From the NCBI GenBank assembly GCA_905216155.1, contig CAJMSU010000007.1:1-60523 (forward strand): 60,523 bases of DNA, read 5' to 3'. The translations under genes and the position numbers were made by a program. The notes beneath the pieces were generated by a model that saw only the letters and a list, made by a program, of their open reading frames with translations, was not told the origin of the DNA and made no database searches. Shown piece by piece: positions 42,170-51,630 of this stretch. How positions within the stretch are numbered: position 1 is the first letter of the stretch; every line of letters starts with the position of its first letter. Origin of the DNA: an uncultured bacterium (GTDB lineage: Bacteria > Bacillota_I > Bacilli_A > RF39 > UBA660).

Positions 42170-43123
42170 TTACACTAACTTCTTAACTGGAGTCATTGCT
42201 TTATCTAATAGTTTTGTATATACAATCTGTTCTATTTCCCTATTTTTCATTAAGAATACATCATCACTTAATTGACTTTTTATTTCATCTTCTTGATTTT
42301 TATAAACGCTTATTCTATGACCTATTTGTTCAACATACCCTTTATCCATATCAGATTTTTTTACAAATACTGAAATTATGGCATATTTATTTGCCTCTAC
42401 TTTTTCAAATAAAACTCTAACTTTAAAAAGTTTAACCTCACTAACACCTGCTGTTTTATTATTTATAGATCTAAATCTTTTTACATTTTTAAAACTACCA
42501 TCTTTTATTGAGTTAAGCAAAGCTATTATTCTATCATAATAATCTTGATCAATATGATCTATTTCATCAAGTATTCTAATATTACCACTAGATGTCTCTG
42601 TAAAAATTAACTGATTAGAAATACTTTTTACCTCTGTATCCGATTTTTCTTGTTCTTCAGTAATTGATTTAATCATCTCAGATTTTATTTTAATATTATT
42701 AACCTCTTCTTTTAGATCAATCAAATCATCCTTATCTACTTCTTCTTCCTCAATTAATTCATAAATTATTTTTATCTCTCTTAAAAGTTCAGCTCTTAGT
42801 CTTAAATTAATTTTTTCATAATTACCATGTTTCTTTGAAGGAAGTGCCATCTCTAAATTTTGTTTTAAATTACTATCTACTTTTACATCTCTTATATTCT
42901 CATAATAATATTTTATTTCATCTTCAAAAGCTTTATCTTCTGAAAATACCACACTTTTTTGATTTTCTTTTTCTTCATATGATCTTTTTAATTCTTTAAT
43001 TTCTACACTTTTTACTAAATCTATTTCTTCTTTCATTTTGTGATACTTTTTTGATTTTTCTTTTAACTCTTCTAATAATTCATTTACCGGTCTATTCTTA
43101 ATACTATTCATATTTAAAGACAT
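42170..43123 (-). CDS. Unknown coiled-coil protein with a C-terminal RelE/HigB-like domain
   Basis: 317 residues. Residues 1-175 are highly charged helices (ELLEELKEKSKKYHKMKEE). After about residue 180 comes a compact alpha/beta part (DYYDRIIALLNSIKDGSF KNVKRFRS, KVRVLFEKVEANKYAIISVF, VKKSDMDKGYVEQI) that resembles RelE/HigB-Gp49-type ribonuclease toxins in strand order and in the KKS phrase. No adjacent antitoxin-like gene is evident, and the domain may be inactive or serve another role. ATG 43123 has AAAGGGG 7 nt upstream. It lies between addA and the helical-repeat gene, in the same direction. Confidence 0.55.
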   Translation of the reverse strand: MSLNMNSIKNRPVNELLEELKEKSKKYHKMKEEIDLVKSVEIKELKRSYEEKENQKSVVFSEDKAFEDEIKYYYENIRDVKVDSNLKQNLEMALPSKKHGNYEKINLRLRAELLREIKIIYELIEEEEVDKDDLIDLKEEVNNIKIKSEMIKSITEEQEKSDTEVKSISNQLIFTETSSGNIRILDEIDHIDQDYYDRIIALLNSIKDGSFKNVKRFRSINNKTAGVSEVKLFKVRVLFEKVEANKYAIISVFVKKSDMDKGYVEQIGHRISVYKNQEDEIKSQLSDDVFLMKNREIEQIVYTKLLDKAMTPVKKLV

Positions 43124-43224
43124 GTCTAAAACCCCTTTCATAAGTATGGCATATTATACGATATTTACTAGTATTTGTCAATCAAAACCAGCAAGTAAAT
43201 AAACATCAAAAAAATACAAATTAA

Positions 43225-46200
43225 CTATATAACTTGTATTTCTCTAAATTTTTCATCTATTATTGAATATAAGTAACAATAAACATCTTTGTTAGTTTTT
43301 TTACTAATAACATCCCTATAACCATTAAGTTGCCTATCATACATACTATCATCTATATTCTTTAACTTATAATCAATTATTATTATCTTATCACTACATT
43401 CTATCATTAAATCAATTATTCCATGCATATAAATATCATCTTCTAAATAAGTAAATTCATATTCTTTATACATTTTGTCATCTATATGTTCACAAATTAA
43501 TTTTTGATTTAAAAAACTGCTTATTTTTTCTTTTACAAAATCATTTGCATCTAATGTTGATACATCAAAATCCTTAAAATCTATCTCTTCTAATATTTCA
43601 TGCACTCTAGTACCAATATTCATTTTTTTCTGTTCATCTTTTGATATTAAAGATAACGTATCTTTAGAAAATCTATGCATCTTTTGCTCATCTGAAACTA
43701 TATTTAACTCCTCTACATTAATTACTTCATTTGTTTTTAAACACTCTAAATTAGTTTTTTTATTAGAATAAATATAACCTTTTGAAACATCAATTTCTAT
43801 TTTTTCTTCATATGGTAATAATACTGTATAAATACTTTTCATAATAGATAAGAAACTTGAATATTTTAATCTATTATAAACAGGTACTATATCTCTTACT
43901 TCATCTTCTTCCTCTTGTTGTTCCATAACTAAAATCATCTTCTCTTCAGCCCTAGTTAAAGCTACGTATAAAAGTCTAATTTTTTCTGATATTTCTTCCT
44001 TTTTAGTATTTATCTTTAGTAATGTTTTTAAAATAGTATCCTTATAGTAACCATTAACTACAGGTAAAATTAATCCATATTTATTATCATAAATTATTTT
44101 TTCCTTTAATTCACTTAAATTAAATTTAGATGAAAAGCCAGCAAAATAACATATTGGAAATTCCAATCCTTTAGATTTATGAATTGTCATTATTTTACAA
44201 CTATTAGATGAATCCTCTTTAAGAGAAAATTTTAAATCATAATCCCCACTAAATATTTCATCTAAGTAATCTATAAAATCATAAATAGTATTTCCAACTA
44301 ATTCAAAATTATCTATTAAATTATAAAAATATTCTTCTCTTACCCTATTCTGTTTCATATTACCTACAGTAATTAATTTTTCATCATAATTAAATTCATC
44401 AAGTACCATATAGAAAAACTCTTTAGGACTCGTAATATCAATAAATTCAGATAATTTTAAACACTTATTATATAAATCTGTTTTAACAAATTCATTATCT
44501 ATAAATAAATTATAAATCTCACAATCATCCATCTTATATAAAAAACTTCTAGCAACAGATAAATAACTATATTTAAATTCAGTATCAATAATACCCGTTT
44601 TTATCTTAATTATTAATTTCAATAAATTTTTAATTACTAATATATCATTATCTTTTTTTATACTTTCATCTATTAATTTATAAAGTGGTATTTCTAAATA
44701 TTCAAATATTTTCTTATATAAATCAAATTTAGTACTCTTATCTAAAAGTATTACAAAATCAGAATATTTTACATCCCTTAACACTAAATTATCCTTATCA
44801 AATATTTGATATTTATTTTTAACTTTTTCTTTTATATCTTTTCCTATCAAAAATATTTCTTGTTCATCAGCAGATATTTTTTGATTAGTACTTCTCTCAT
44901 AAGTTAAAATTTCCATATTATAGTTTTGCTCTGTCCATCCTTCTTCTTGATATGTTTTATTTCCAAACACCATTTTATGAGTTTCTTGATAGTTTGCTCC
45001 ACCTATCTCATCATCCATAAACAAAGAAAATAGTAAATTTATATTGTTTAACACTTCTTCTCTTGATCTAAAATTTTTTAAAAGATCTATCTTTATACCA
45101 TTATTTCTTTTACTATACATATCATATTTATTTTTAAAAATATAAGGATTAGCATTTCTAAATCTATAAATAGATTGCTTTATATCTCCAACCATATATG
45201 TATTGTTATTTGCAATAAGAGAAATAAATCTTTCCTGTGTATCTGATGTATCCTGATATTCATCTATTAATATTTCATTAAAACTATTTTTTATCTCTTC
45301 TCTAATATCACTATTTTCTTCTACTACTTTGATTGCTAAATGAGCAATATCTGTAAAATTATAGATATCATTTTCTTCTTTTTCTTTTTCCAATCTTTCA
45401 TCTAGTTGTTTTATTATCTCAATTATCTCTCTTACATTTTCCCTAGTTTTTAATATATCATCTTTTATCTCATCAATAGATAAAGGCATAGTTAATTCTT
45501 TTATCTCATCCTTAAGATTAGTAATAGCTTGCTTAATATTCTTACCCTTAATTGGAGAATCTTTTGGTAATCTTATTACTGGTATATCAAGACTTTCTCT
45601 TATCTCTTCATATGTAGCAGCAGACAATAATTTCTTATAAGCATCCTCCATCTTAACAATAACATCACCATCAAAATAATCATTTAAATCTATTAATAAT
45701 CTCTCTATTTGCTTTACATCATCTTTTATTACCTGCATATATTCATCTATATAAGAATCTATTTTTTCACTACTATAATAAATATCTAAAAAATTATTTA
45801 AAATCATACTTTTATCATATTTTAAACATATCTTCTTATATATAGTTAGAATATACTTTTTTAAATCTTTATCATCTTTTAAACAAAAATTATTTATTAA
45901 ATTAGAAAATGACTTTGTTACTAATAAATATTTTTCATCCATAATTTCATCTAATATTTTTTTAATTCTTATATCAATAATTACATCATCTGTTATTTTA
46001 ATATTATTTGTTACATTAAGTCTAGTATGATATTTTTTTACAATAGATAAAGCAAAAGAATCAAATGTAGTTATATAAGCACTATCAATTAAATTTAATT
46101 CTTCTTTTAAATTTTCATTTTTCTTTATCTTTCTTCTTATTCTATCTTTCATTTCTTTAGCTGCAGCATTTGTAAATGTTAATATTAATAACTTATCTAT

Positions 46201-46338
46201 ATGAATACCATTTTCTAATTTTCTTAATACTCTTTCACTTAAAACAGCTGTTTTTCCTGAACCCGCACCTGCTGAGACAATAATATTTGTACCCTGTTCA
46301 TTAATAGCTTGTTGTTGCTCTAAAGTCCAATTAGGCAT
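43225..46338 (-). CDS. addA: ATP-dependent helicase/nuclease subunit A
   Basis: 1037 residues. UvrD-type SF1 helicase: Walker A at 21-30 (VSAGAGSGKT), LTFTNAAAKEMKDRI, motif II ILIDEYQDTS, KSKGLEFPICY and LLYVALTRAEEK. The C-terminal part is a RecB-type nuclease with HGIIDLMIECSDKIIIIDYKLK (metal-binding Asp and D-x-K), so both activities look intact. It is shorter than B. subtilis AddA (about 1230). AddAB processes double-strand breaks for RecA. Its start overlaps the end of addB by 8 nt, with a full SD AGGAGGTGAT. Confidence 0.93.
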   Translation of the reverse strand: MPNWTLEQQQAINEQGTNIIVSAGAGSGKTAVLSERVLRKLENGIHIDKLLILTFTNAAAKEMKDRIRRKIKKNENLKEELNLIDSAYITTFDSFALSIVKKYHTRLNVTNNIKITDDVIIDIRIKKILDEIMDEKYLLVTKSFSNLINNFCLKDDKDLKKYILTIYKKICLKYDKSMILNNFLDIYYSSEKIDSYIDEYMQVIKDDVKQIERLLIDLNDYFDGDVIVKMEDAYKKLLSAATYEEIRESLDIPVIRLPKDSPIKGKNIKQAITNLKDEIKELTMPLSIDEIKDDILKTRENVREIIEIIKQLDERLEKEKEENDIYNFTDIAHLAIKVVEENSDIREEIKNSFNEILIDEYQDTSDTQERFISLIANNNTYMVGDIKQSIYRFRNANPYIFKNKYDMYSKRNNGIKIDLLKNFRSREEVLNNINLLFSLFMDDEIGGANYQETHKMVFGNKTYQEEGWTEQNYNMEILTYERSTNQKISADEQEIFLIGKDIKEKVKNKYQIFDKDNLVLRDVKYSDFVILLDKSTKFDLYKKIFEYLEIPLYKLIDESIKKDNDILVIKNLLKLIIKIKTGIIDTEFKYSYLSVARSFLYKMDDCEIYNLFIDNEFVKTDLYNKCLKLSEFIDITSPKEFFYMVLDEFNYDEKLITVGNMKQNRVREEYFYNLIDNFELVGNTIYDFIDYLDEIFSGDYDLKFSLKEDSSNSCKIMTIHKSKGLEFPICYFAGFSSKFNLSELKEKIIYDNKYGLILPVVNGYYKDTILKTLLKINTKKEEISEKIRLLYVALTRAEEKMILVMEQQEEEDEVRDIVPVYNRLKYSSFLSIMKSIYTVLLPYEEKIEIDVSKGYIYSNKKTNLECLKTNEVINVEELNIVSDEQKMHRFSKDTLSLISKDEQKKMNIGTRVHEILEEIDFKDFDVSTLDANDFVKEKISSFLNQKLICEHIDDKMYKEYEFTYLEDDIYMHGIIDLMIECSDKIIIIDYKLKNIDDSMYDRQLNGYRDVISKKTNKDVYCYLYSIIDEKFREIQVI

Positions 46339-48655
46339 TATTATCACCTCCTAAAAATGATAGGTCCTTCTGCTTTTCTAAATATACTAAATCCTTATCA
46401 CTCATATAACATAAATCCTTAAACTTACAAAATTCACAAGAAACATTTTTCTTATCATATATTTTTGGATTTATTGAAAAATCACCATCAATAATATCAT
46501 CTGCTGTTTTATCAATAAAATGTCTTGTATAATTAATTAAATCATATAACGTATCATTACCTATTAATTTAGTGTATCTAGAAAATCCTTTTTTATCATC
46601 ATATTTCATACTCTTAATATAACTACTATCTTCATAAGTTGGATCAAATCTTTCTAATATAAAAGTATCATCAGTTGTATATCCTTGTAATTTAATTCTA
46701 TCATTTTTTAATTTCTCTAAATCCTTCTTATAATCAAAATTTGGATAATTAAATAAAATATTCTGATAATATATACCAGTAAATATTGGGCTCTTAAATA
46801 CCTTTGAATAATTTATTAAATAAAGATATATAGGTAACTGCATATGAAGTCCATATTTCATTGCTTCAATAGATGTATCAATATTACCAGTTTTATAATC
46901 AATTATAGAAAAATACATATCATCTATCTTTTTATAATACATTATCTTATCAATAGTACCAGTAAAAATAGTAGATACCTTTTTATCTAATTCTATATCA
47001 ATTTTTTTCTCAACATAAAAATCATTATAACCAGTTATTAAATCTTGACTTTTAATACTATTTAACAACTCTTTTAATTCCTTCTTAATTCTTACTAAAA
47101 GTAATTTTTCTTTTAAAGACAAATCTCTTTTTTCTAAATATTTATTATATTCTTTCTCAAAATCAAAATTTTCATATCTATAAAGAGATAATATCTTATG
47201 ATACATAGAACCAATGAAAGCCTGAAACGTATCTGTAAACTCATCCAATTTTAAAACATATTTTATATAGTATTTAAACCTACACTCATTATATGTATTC
47301 ATACTTGTATATGATAATTTTAATGGATATGGTATATTTTCTAAGTATTTATCATTATCTATCTTCATAAATTCATTTGAATATGTTTTATATGGTATAT
47401 CATAACTTGTATATAATTTTTTTAAATTAGGTCTTTCTTCTTTATACAAGTTATATAAATCAAGTAACTCTACTAATCTAATTTTATTATAAATATTACT
47501 TTTACTAAAAGAATCATCATCACGCTTTATTACATTTAATGATAAATCTGTAATAATTGGAGATTTATAATAAGTAGCAAATGGTGATGATTTTTTATAA
47601 GATAAATATAAGTTTTTTATATTTGCAAGTATATTTATAACTACATTTTTTAACCTATTATTTTTATATGGTGTTTTATATAAATCTAATTCATCCTTTA
47701 AATCATCTGTTATATAAAAAACATCTTTAATAGTCTTAGGTAAATAATCTTGATTAAATCCTAAAACAAAAACATATTCATCATCCATAAAATAATCACT
47801 ATATAAATCCTTTATATTAATAGCATTTACTCGTCTTTCATCTTTTATATATGTTGTTTTTAATTTATCTAATAGTATACTCCTATATTCCTTACTATCA
47901 TCTTTTATATCCACCAAAGAATTTATAATATTAACTAAATATTTATTTATCCTTAATTTACTACTATCATCCATATATACTTTCCCAGTATCTAAATAAT
48001 CTTTTACTACTTTAGTCGAATAAATTGAATTTTTCATATCAATATTTATCGGTATATTATAATATGAAAACATCTTTTTTATAGTATATAAATAATCATC
48101 TGTTATATTAGTTAAACATATTTTATTTATATCAACACCATTATTTATTAAATCAATTATTTTTAAACAAGTATAATTAACCTCATCTTCCATAGTCTGA
48201 TATTCATATACATCACAATCTATAGTAGCCCCTTGAAATTCTTCTTTATAGTTTAATATCTTTTCTTCATATAAATCTAAATCATAATAGTTCTTAACCA
48301 AAATATTTCTTTTTTTTATATATTCTCTAAAGTTATTATTATAACTTAACAAATTATTATTTATTAAATCATTCTTTATTTTTACAAGTAAATCTAATTT
48401 TTCATTTGCATAATTTTTATTTTCATCTATTACATATAAATATTTAAATAAAGTCTTTACAACATCTAACTTATAATTATACTTTTTCATTATAAAAATA
48501 ATAGCTTTTTCATCATAAGAAAAAAAATAATTTTTAAAAAATTCACTTTTAGTCATAAATTTAATATCATACAAAGTATCATCTTTACTTAGTTTATCTA
48601 AAAGTCTCATTTTATAACTATTTGGACATATTATTAATAAATTATCTTTTTCCAT
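46331..48655 (-). CDS. addB: ATP-dependent nuclease subunit B (AddB-like, shortened)
   Basis: 774 residues, about two thirds of Bacillus AddB (about 1160). The end is the AddB nuclease: GTIDKIMYYKK, FSIIDYKTGNID (PD-(D/E)XK active-site Asp and D-x-K), and a four-Cys iron-sulfur set, one Cys in NTYNECRFKYY and three in SCEFCKFKDLC. The N-terminal helicase-like half is present in outline, but I see no intact Walker A, so it is probably a non-motor subunit. It overlaps addA by 8 nt. ATG 48655 has SD TTGGTGATAAATATGG, the same 16 nt as pilin 3. Confidence 0.86.
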   Translation of the reverse strand: MEKDNLLIICPNSYKMRLLDKLSKDDTLYDIKFMTKSEFFKNYFFSYDEKAIIFIMKKYNYKLDVVKTLFKYLYVIDENKNYANEKLDLLVKIKNDLINNNLLSYNNNFREYIKKRNILVKNYYDLDLYEEKILNYKEEFQGATIDCDVYEYQTMEDEVNYTCLKIIDLINNGVDINKICLTNITDDYLYTIKKMFSYYNIPINIDMKNSIYSTKVVKDYLDTGKVYMDDSSKLRINKYLVNIINSLVDIKDDSKEYRSILLDKLKTTYIKDERRVNAINIKDLYSDYFMDDEYVFVLGFNQDYLPKTIKDVFYITDDLKDELDLYKTPYKNNRLKNVVINILANIKNLYLSYKKSSPFATYYKSPIITDLSLNVIKRDDDSFSKSNIYNKIRLVELLDLYNLYKEERPNLKKLYTSYDIPYKTYSNEFMKIDNDKYLENIPYPLKLSYTSMNTYNECRFKYYIKYVLKLDEFTDTFQAFIGSMYHKILSLYRYENFDFEKEYNKYLEKRDLSLKEKLLLVRIKKELKELLNSIKSQDLITGYNDFYVEKKIDIELDKKVSTIFTGTIDKIMYYKKIDDMYFSIIDYKTGNIDTSIEAMKYGLHMQLPIYLYLINYSKVFKSPIFTGIYYQNILFNYPNFDYKKDLEKLKNDRIKLQGYTTDDTFILERFDPTYEDSSYIKSMKYDDKKGFSRYTKLIGNDTLYDLINYTRHFIDKTADDIIDGDFSINPKIYDKKNVSCEFCKFKDLCYMSDKDLVYLEKQKDLSFLGGDNNA

Positions 48656-48775
48656 ATTTATCACCAATATTATTATAATATTTTAAATTATAATGAGCAA
48701 GCAAATAACACTTAAACAAAAAAAATTAAATAAAATAATTACTTTTATTCAATTTTTCCTTAAATACTTAAATTT

Positions 48776-50134
48776 TTAATATGAGATTTTAGATTTTAAA
48801 ACTTCTATCGCTGGACGCACACCAAAGGCGGACGCGGACGTCACAGTGCTAATGCTGGCATAACGGATGTACGCATTCACATACCAGGCATTAGATGCAG
48901 ACGAGGTTGTTTCTAACCATGGTCCATATGATGCATTTGAATTTGTTGAATATATCGTATTTTCCATTAAATATTGACATCCATCTAGTTCGCCACTTTT
49001 CCAAGTACCAACTTTCCCACAAGCATTATTAGTCTCAGAAAATGTTAATAGTCTTGCGGCATACCCAGAATAACTAAAATTACTTGCTTGTACTGTTCCA
49101 TTATGATTTGTTATGTTTCTTGTTGTATTTGATAATTTCACATTTTTCCATTGGGCTGTTGTTGGTAATTGTTTTATGGCAGTTAATGGTCCTTTATTAT
49201 TATTACCAGAGCTTCCAAAATCTGATTCTGTTCCTCCTGCTGAAAGATAATCTTCCTTTGATGCCCAAGCATACGTTTTAGTATTATCAGGAACTCCATT
49301 CGATACATTATTATAATATATTAAAGTTGCGTAATCTGATGTGTCATCTCCATCTTTCCCAGATACATAATAAAATCTCTCGGTACTTGGATCATATACT
49401 CCATCACCGTTGACATCACAATCAAATGCATCACCAGTTGTTAATGTTCCTGTTGTTCCTAAATTTCCATATGTTATGGTGTCACCCGTTTTATATCCTG
49501 ATCCTACACAAAAAGATGATGTTTGATTACAAACTTCTGTATGAAGTACTGTTGCTCTTTTACATGTTGGGTGTACTAATGTCACTGCGTTAGACTCTGC
49601 TTGTTGATAAGAAAGACTAAAATTTAAATTAAGAGTAGAGTCTACAGTTGGTAAATCAGCTGCTGTCACATCTTTCTTGAATGCAACCTTTACTCTTAAG
49701 TATTCACTATTACCTGCTTTTAATATTTGGTTTTGAGCTAATTCTAGTCCTGAATCATATGTTACTGTATAATCTAAGTACTTTGCTTGCGTTGTAGTTA
49801 AACCTGTTTTTGACATTGTTGATACCATCGCATCTATTGTTCCTTTGTTTACCTCTTTTACAGTAAATTCATAGAAATTTCCTGGATTAGTTAGTTTTAC
49901 TGAAAAGTTTACTGTTGTTTTTGCTGTATCTAGTGTTGGTGCAGTTGTTGCTGGAACGCTTCCACTAGTTACATTAATATTTTCCATATGAACATCCCAT
50001 GATGCTTTATTTATTGTTGTTTGTCCATTTATTTTTAGTGTCGCAGATAGTGCTGCATATCCTACTCCTATTAATAAAGCTAATGAGAAGATTAATAGTA
50101 AATAGACTTGTGTTTTATTTTGTTTTAATTTCAT
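48776..50134 (-). CDS. SipW/TasA-type surface protein with a calcium-binding loop and a DUF6273-like end
   Basis: 452 residues. N-terminus: signal/anchor helix with LLIGVGYAALSATLKINGQTT, then a TasA-like beta domain (about 30-175, with KASWDVHMENI and NKGTIDAMVSTMSKTGL) homologous to the proteins at 52199, 54776 and 55427. The C-terminal half contains CDVNGDGVYDPSTE, an EF-hand/dockerin-type calcium loop, and ends with GVRPAIEVLKSKISY, like the DUF6273-type extracellular domain. The gene is visibly richer in G+C than its neighbours around 48800-49000, so transfer is possible. SD AAGGAG and a sigma-A promoter (50168-50195) lie upstream. It is likely surface or spore-coat/biofilm-related. Confidence 0.78.
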   Translation of the reverse strand: MKLKQNKTQVYLLLIFSLALLIGVGYAALSATLKINGQTTINKASWDVHMENINVTSGSVPATTAPTLDTAKTTVNFSVKLTNPGNFYEFTVKEVNKGTIDAMVSTMSKTGLTTTQAKYLDYTVTYDSGLELAQNQILKAGNSEYLRVKVAFKKDVTAADLPTVDSTLNLNFSLSYQQAESNAVTLVHPTCKRATVLHTEVCNQTSSFCVGSGYKTGDTITYGNLGTTGTLTTGDAFDCDVNGDGVYDPSTERFYYVSGKDGDDTSDYATLIYYNNVSNGVPDNTKTYAWASKEDYLSAGGTESDFGSSGNNNKGPLTAIKQLPTTAQWKNVKLSNTTRNITNHNGTVQASNFSYSGYAARLLTFSETNNACGKVGTWKSGELDGCQYLMENTIYSTNSNASYGPWLETTSSASNAWYVNAYIRYASISTVTSASAFGVRPAIEVLKSKISY

Positions 50135-50167
50135 AATCTACTCCTTTTATTTTTGTTATATACCTAA

Positions 50168-50195
50168 ATTATACCCCAAAAGGATAGAAAATCAA
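50168..50195 (-). promoter_or_regulatory. Sigma-A promoter of the 452-residue surface-protein gene
   Basis: -35 TTGATT (50195-50190), 16-nt spacer, -10 TATAAT (50173-50168). Confidence 0.65.
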
Positions 50196-50253
50196 TACGG
50201 AATTGTTGTTCGAGCAAAAAAATTGCAAGCCGTAGTAATTAAATACTTATAAT

Positions 50254-50280
50254 AGCATTTAGGTAGTACTATGCTACCTA
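50254..50280. other. Inverted repeat in the intergenic region before the surface-protein gene
   Basis: TAGGTAG (50260-50266) and CTACCTA (50274-50280) form a 7-bp stem, and TAGCAT/ATGCTA form an alternative overlapping stem. No plus-strand gene precedes it, so a binding site or 5' leader structure is possible. No other gene is visible in 50196-50341. Confidence 0.4.
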
Positions 50281-50341
50281 TTAATTAAAGTTTTTATTTT
50301 TTTGGTTTAATAATAATCTAAACGTACTTTCCCTTATATAT

Positions 50342-50364
50342 AAAAAAGAAGCAATTAAGCTTCT
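50342..50364 (-). terminator. Terminator overlapping the end of rpmF
   Basis: AGAAGC (50364-50359 on the minus strand) with GCTTCT (50352-50347), then a T run. The stop codon 50355-50357 lies in the loop. Confidence 0.78.
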
Positions 50365-50564
50365 TCCTTAGTTTCTACTACATTCTTTCCTTTATAAGAT
50401 CCACATTTTGGACATACTCTATGAGGTTTAATCATTTCTCCACAACTAGAGCATTTAGTCATACCAGGAATATCCATAGCATTATGACTTCTTCTCATTC
50501 TTTTTCTAGTTTTTGAAACTTTACGAAAAGGAACTGCGAACAATTGAATGTCTAATTTCATCAT
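50355..50564 (-). CDS. rpmF: 50S ribosomal protein L32 with a predicted Prp-cleavable leader
   Basis: 69 residues. From residue 11 the sequence is a classic L32 (VPFRKVSKTRKRMRRSHNAM; zinc site CSSCGEM...CPKCG). The N-terminus MMKLDIQLFA is not normal for L32, which usually begins MAVPFR; it matches the L27 leader of the same genome residue for residue over MKLDIQLFA. Cutting after the Phe, as Prp does for L27, would yield AVPFRKV, exactly the usual mature L32 end. Zinc ligands are intact. It sits after yceD, the conserved pair. SD AGAGGAG supports the ATG. Confidence 0.96.
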   Translation of the reverse strand: MMKLDIQLFAVPFRKVSKTRKRMRRSHNAMDIPGMTKCSSCGEMIKPHRVCPKCGSYKGKNVVETKEEA

Positions 50565-50568
50565 ATTA

Positions 50569-51036
50569 TCACTCCTCTTTAAAATCTTTTAATAAATCAC
50601 CAAATGGGTTATTACTATTAGTTATTTCATCTTCACTAATTAGCTTCCATCCATCCCCGTGAAATTTACTGAGATCTTTAACCTTAGTAAACTGTAAGGG
50701 GACCTCTAGTACAATATTTTCCCACAAAAACGAAAATATATCAAGTGTATTTTCATTTTTTTTGGAATTTTCTTCTAAAATATCATCATATTTTATAGAA
50801 AATGGGTATTCTATTGGTTCTAATGATATAGAATCTTCTAATGTCATATTACCATTAATTGTACAATCTATCCTATCTTCATCATCTGAACCAATATAAA
50901 TTTTTCCATCTACCTGAATATTTTTTAAAGATAATACCAAATTCTTATCTATATATTGATCAGGAATATCATATTTATTTGTAATATCTATTTTATCAAC
51001 TGTTTTACTATGCAATAACTTTAAATCAATATCCAT
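50569..51036 (-). CDS. YceD/DUF177-family protein
   Basis: 155 residues matching the DUF177 (YceD) family: N-terminal LKLLHSKTVDKIDIT, the central DCTINGNMTLEDSISLEPIEYPF and the closing NPFGDLLKDF. YceD precedes rpmF across bacteria and plastids and is linked with 23S rRNA/L32 accumulation. The stop is TGA, one of few in the window. It overlaps nothing and is 4 nt from rpmF. Confidence 0.92.
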   Translation of the reverse strand: MDIDLKLLHSKTVDKIDITNKYDIPDQYIDKNLVLSLKNIQVDGKIYIGSDDEDRIDCTINGNMTLEDSISLEPIEYPFSIKYDDILEENSKKNENTLDIFSFLWENIVLEVPLQFTKVKDLSKFHGDGWKLISEDEITNSNNPFGDLLKDFKEE

Positions 51037-51038
51037 AA

Positions 51039-51611
51039 CTACCTCGCAACTGCTACTGTATTATCATCTACAATTTGAATTTTTCCATGATAATGCATAT
51101 CTTTTTTCTGATTTGTTGTTGACACATTCCATACCCTAATAGTATATTCTTTTTCTCCTAATGGTTTAATTGTATCACTAGATAATATACCATCTGCTAA
51201 ATCACTTAAAAGATAAATTTTATTTTCATTATTATCCTCTTTTATTGACACCTTTATTATACTTTTATCTATTTGATATTCTTGACAATTATCATTAAGT
51301 ACTTTTTCTATATCATCAATTAACTTTATCTCATACTTTGTTGATACTGTTAAGTTGTTTTTTACCGTAAAAGTATAGGCTTTAGAAGATAATCCAACAG
51401 AATCTGTTACCGGAGTTATCTTCGTAAGTTCTACTTTATCACCAGTTTTTTCATGAAATACTACATCTAATGAATTTGATGTATAATCAACATCTCTTTC
51501 ATTTTGAAATTTATAATATATATGATGTGTTGCAAATACTGCTACTACTAAAATAAAAGTAATAGTGATTGCGCTCTTTATAATTTGTTTCTTTCTATTG
51601 TAATAATACAT
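51039..51611 (-). CDS. TasA-like membrane-anchored protein upstream of yceD
   Basis: 190 residues. One N-terminal membrane helix, then a beta-sandwich-like external part (SNSLDVVFHEKTG, PVTDSVGLSSKAYTFTVKNNLTVSTKYEIKL) whose pattern resembles TasA/camelysin-type domains. It lacks the SipW-type motif GYAALSATLKING of the other family members here. ATG 51611 follows AGAGGTG; the next gene, yceD, is 2 nt from its stop. Why it is in the rpmF operon is unclear. Confidence 0.62.
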   Translation of the reverse strand: MYYYNRKKQIIKSAITITFILVVAVFATHHIYYKFQNERDVDYTSNSLDVVFHEKTGDKVELTKITPVTDSVGLSSKAYTFTVKNNLTVSTKYEIKLIDDIEKVLNDNCQEYQIDKSIIKVSIKEDNNENKIYLLSDLADGILSSDTIKPLGEKEYTIRVWNVSTTNQKKDMHYHGKIQIVDDNTVAVAR

Positions 51612-51630
51612 AACGTGCACCTCTTTTAAT

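Noticed and set aside
42157..42170. Classical toxin-antitoxin pair in the addAB operon
   Set aside because: The RelE/HigB-like part is the end of a 317-residue coiled-coil protein and the neighbour is a 540-residue helical protein, not a small antitoxin. Kept only as a speculative link in findings.
50196..50341. T-box or metabolite riboswitch ahead of the surface-protein gene
   Set aside because: Only a short inverted repeat is visible and it lies upstream of the promoter for the minus-strand gene. No conserved riboswitch core was recognised.
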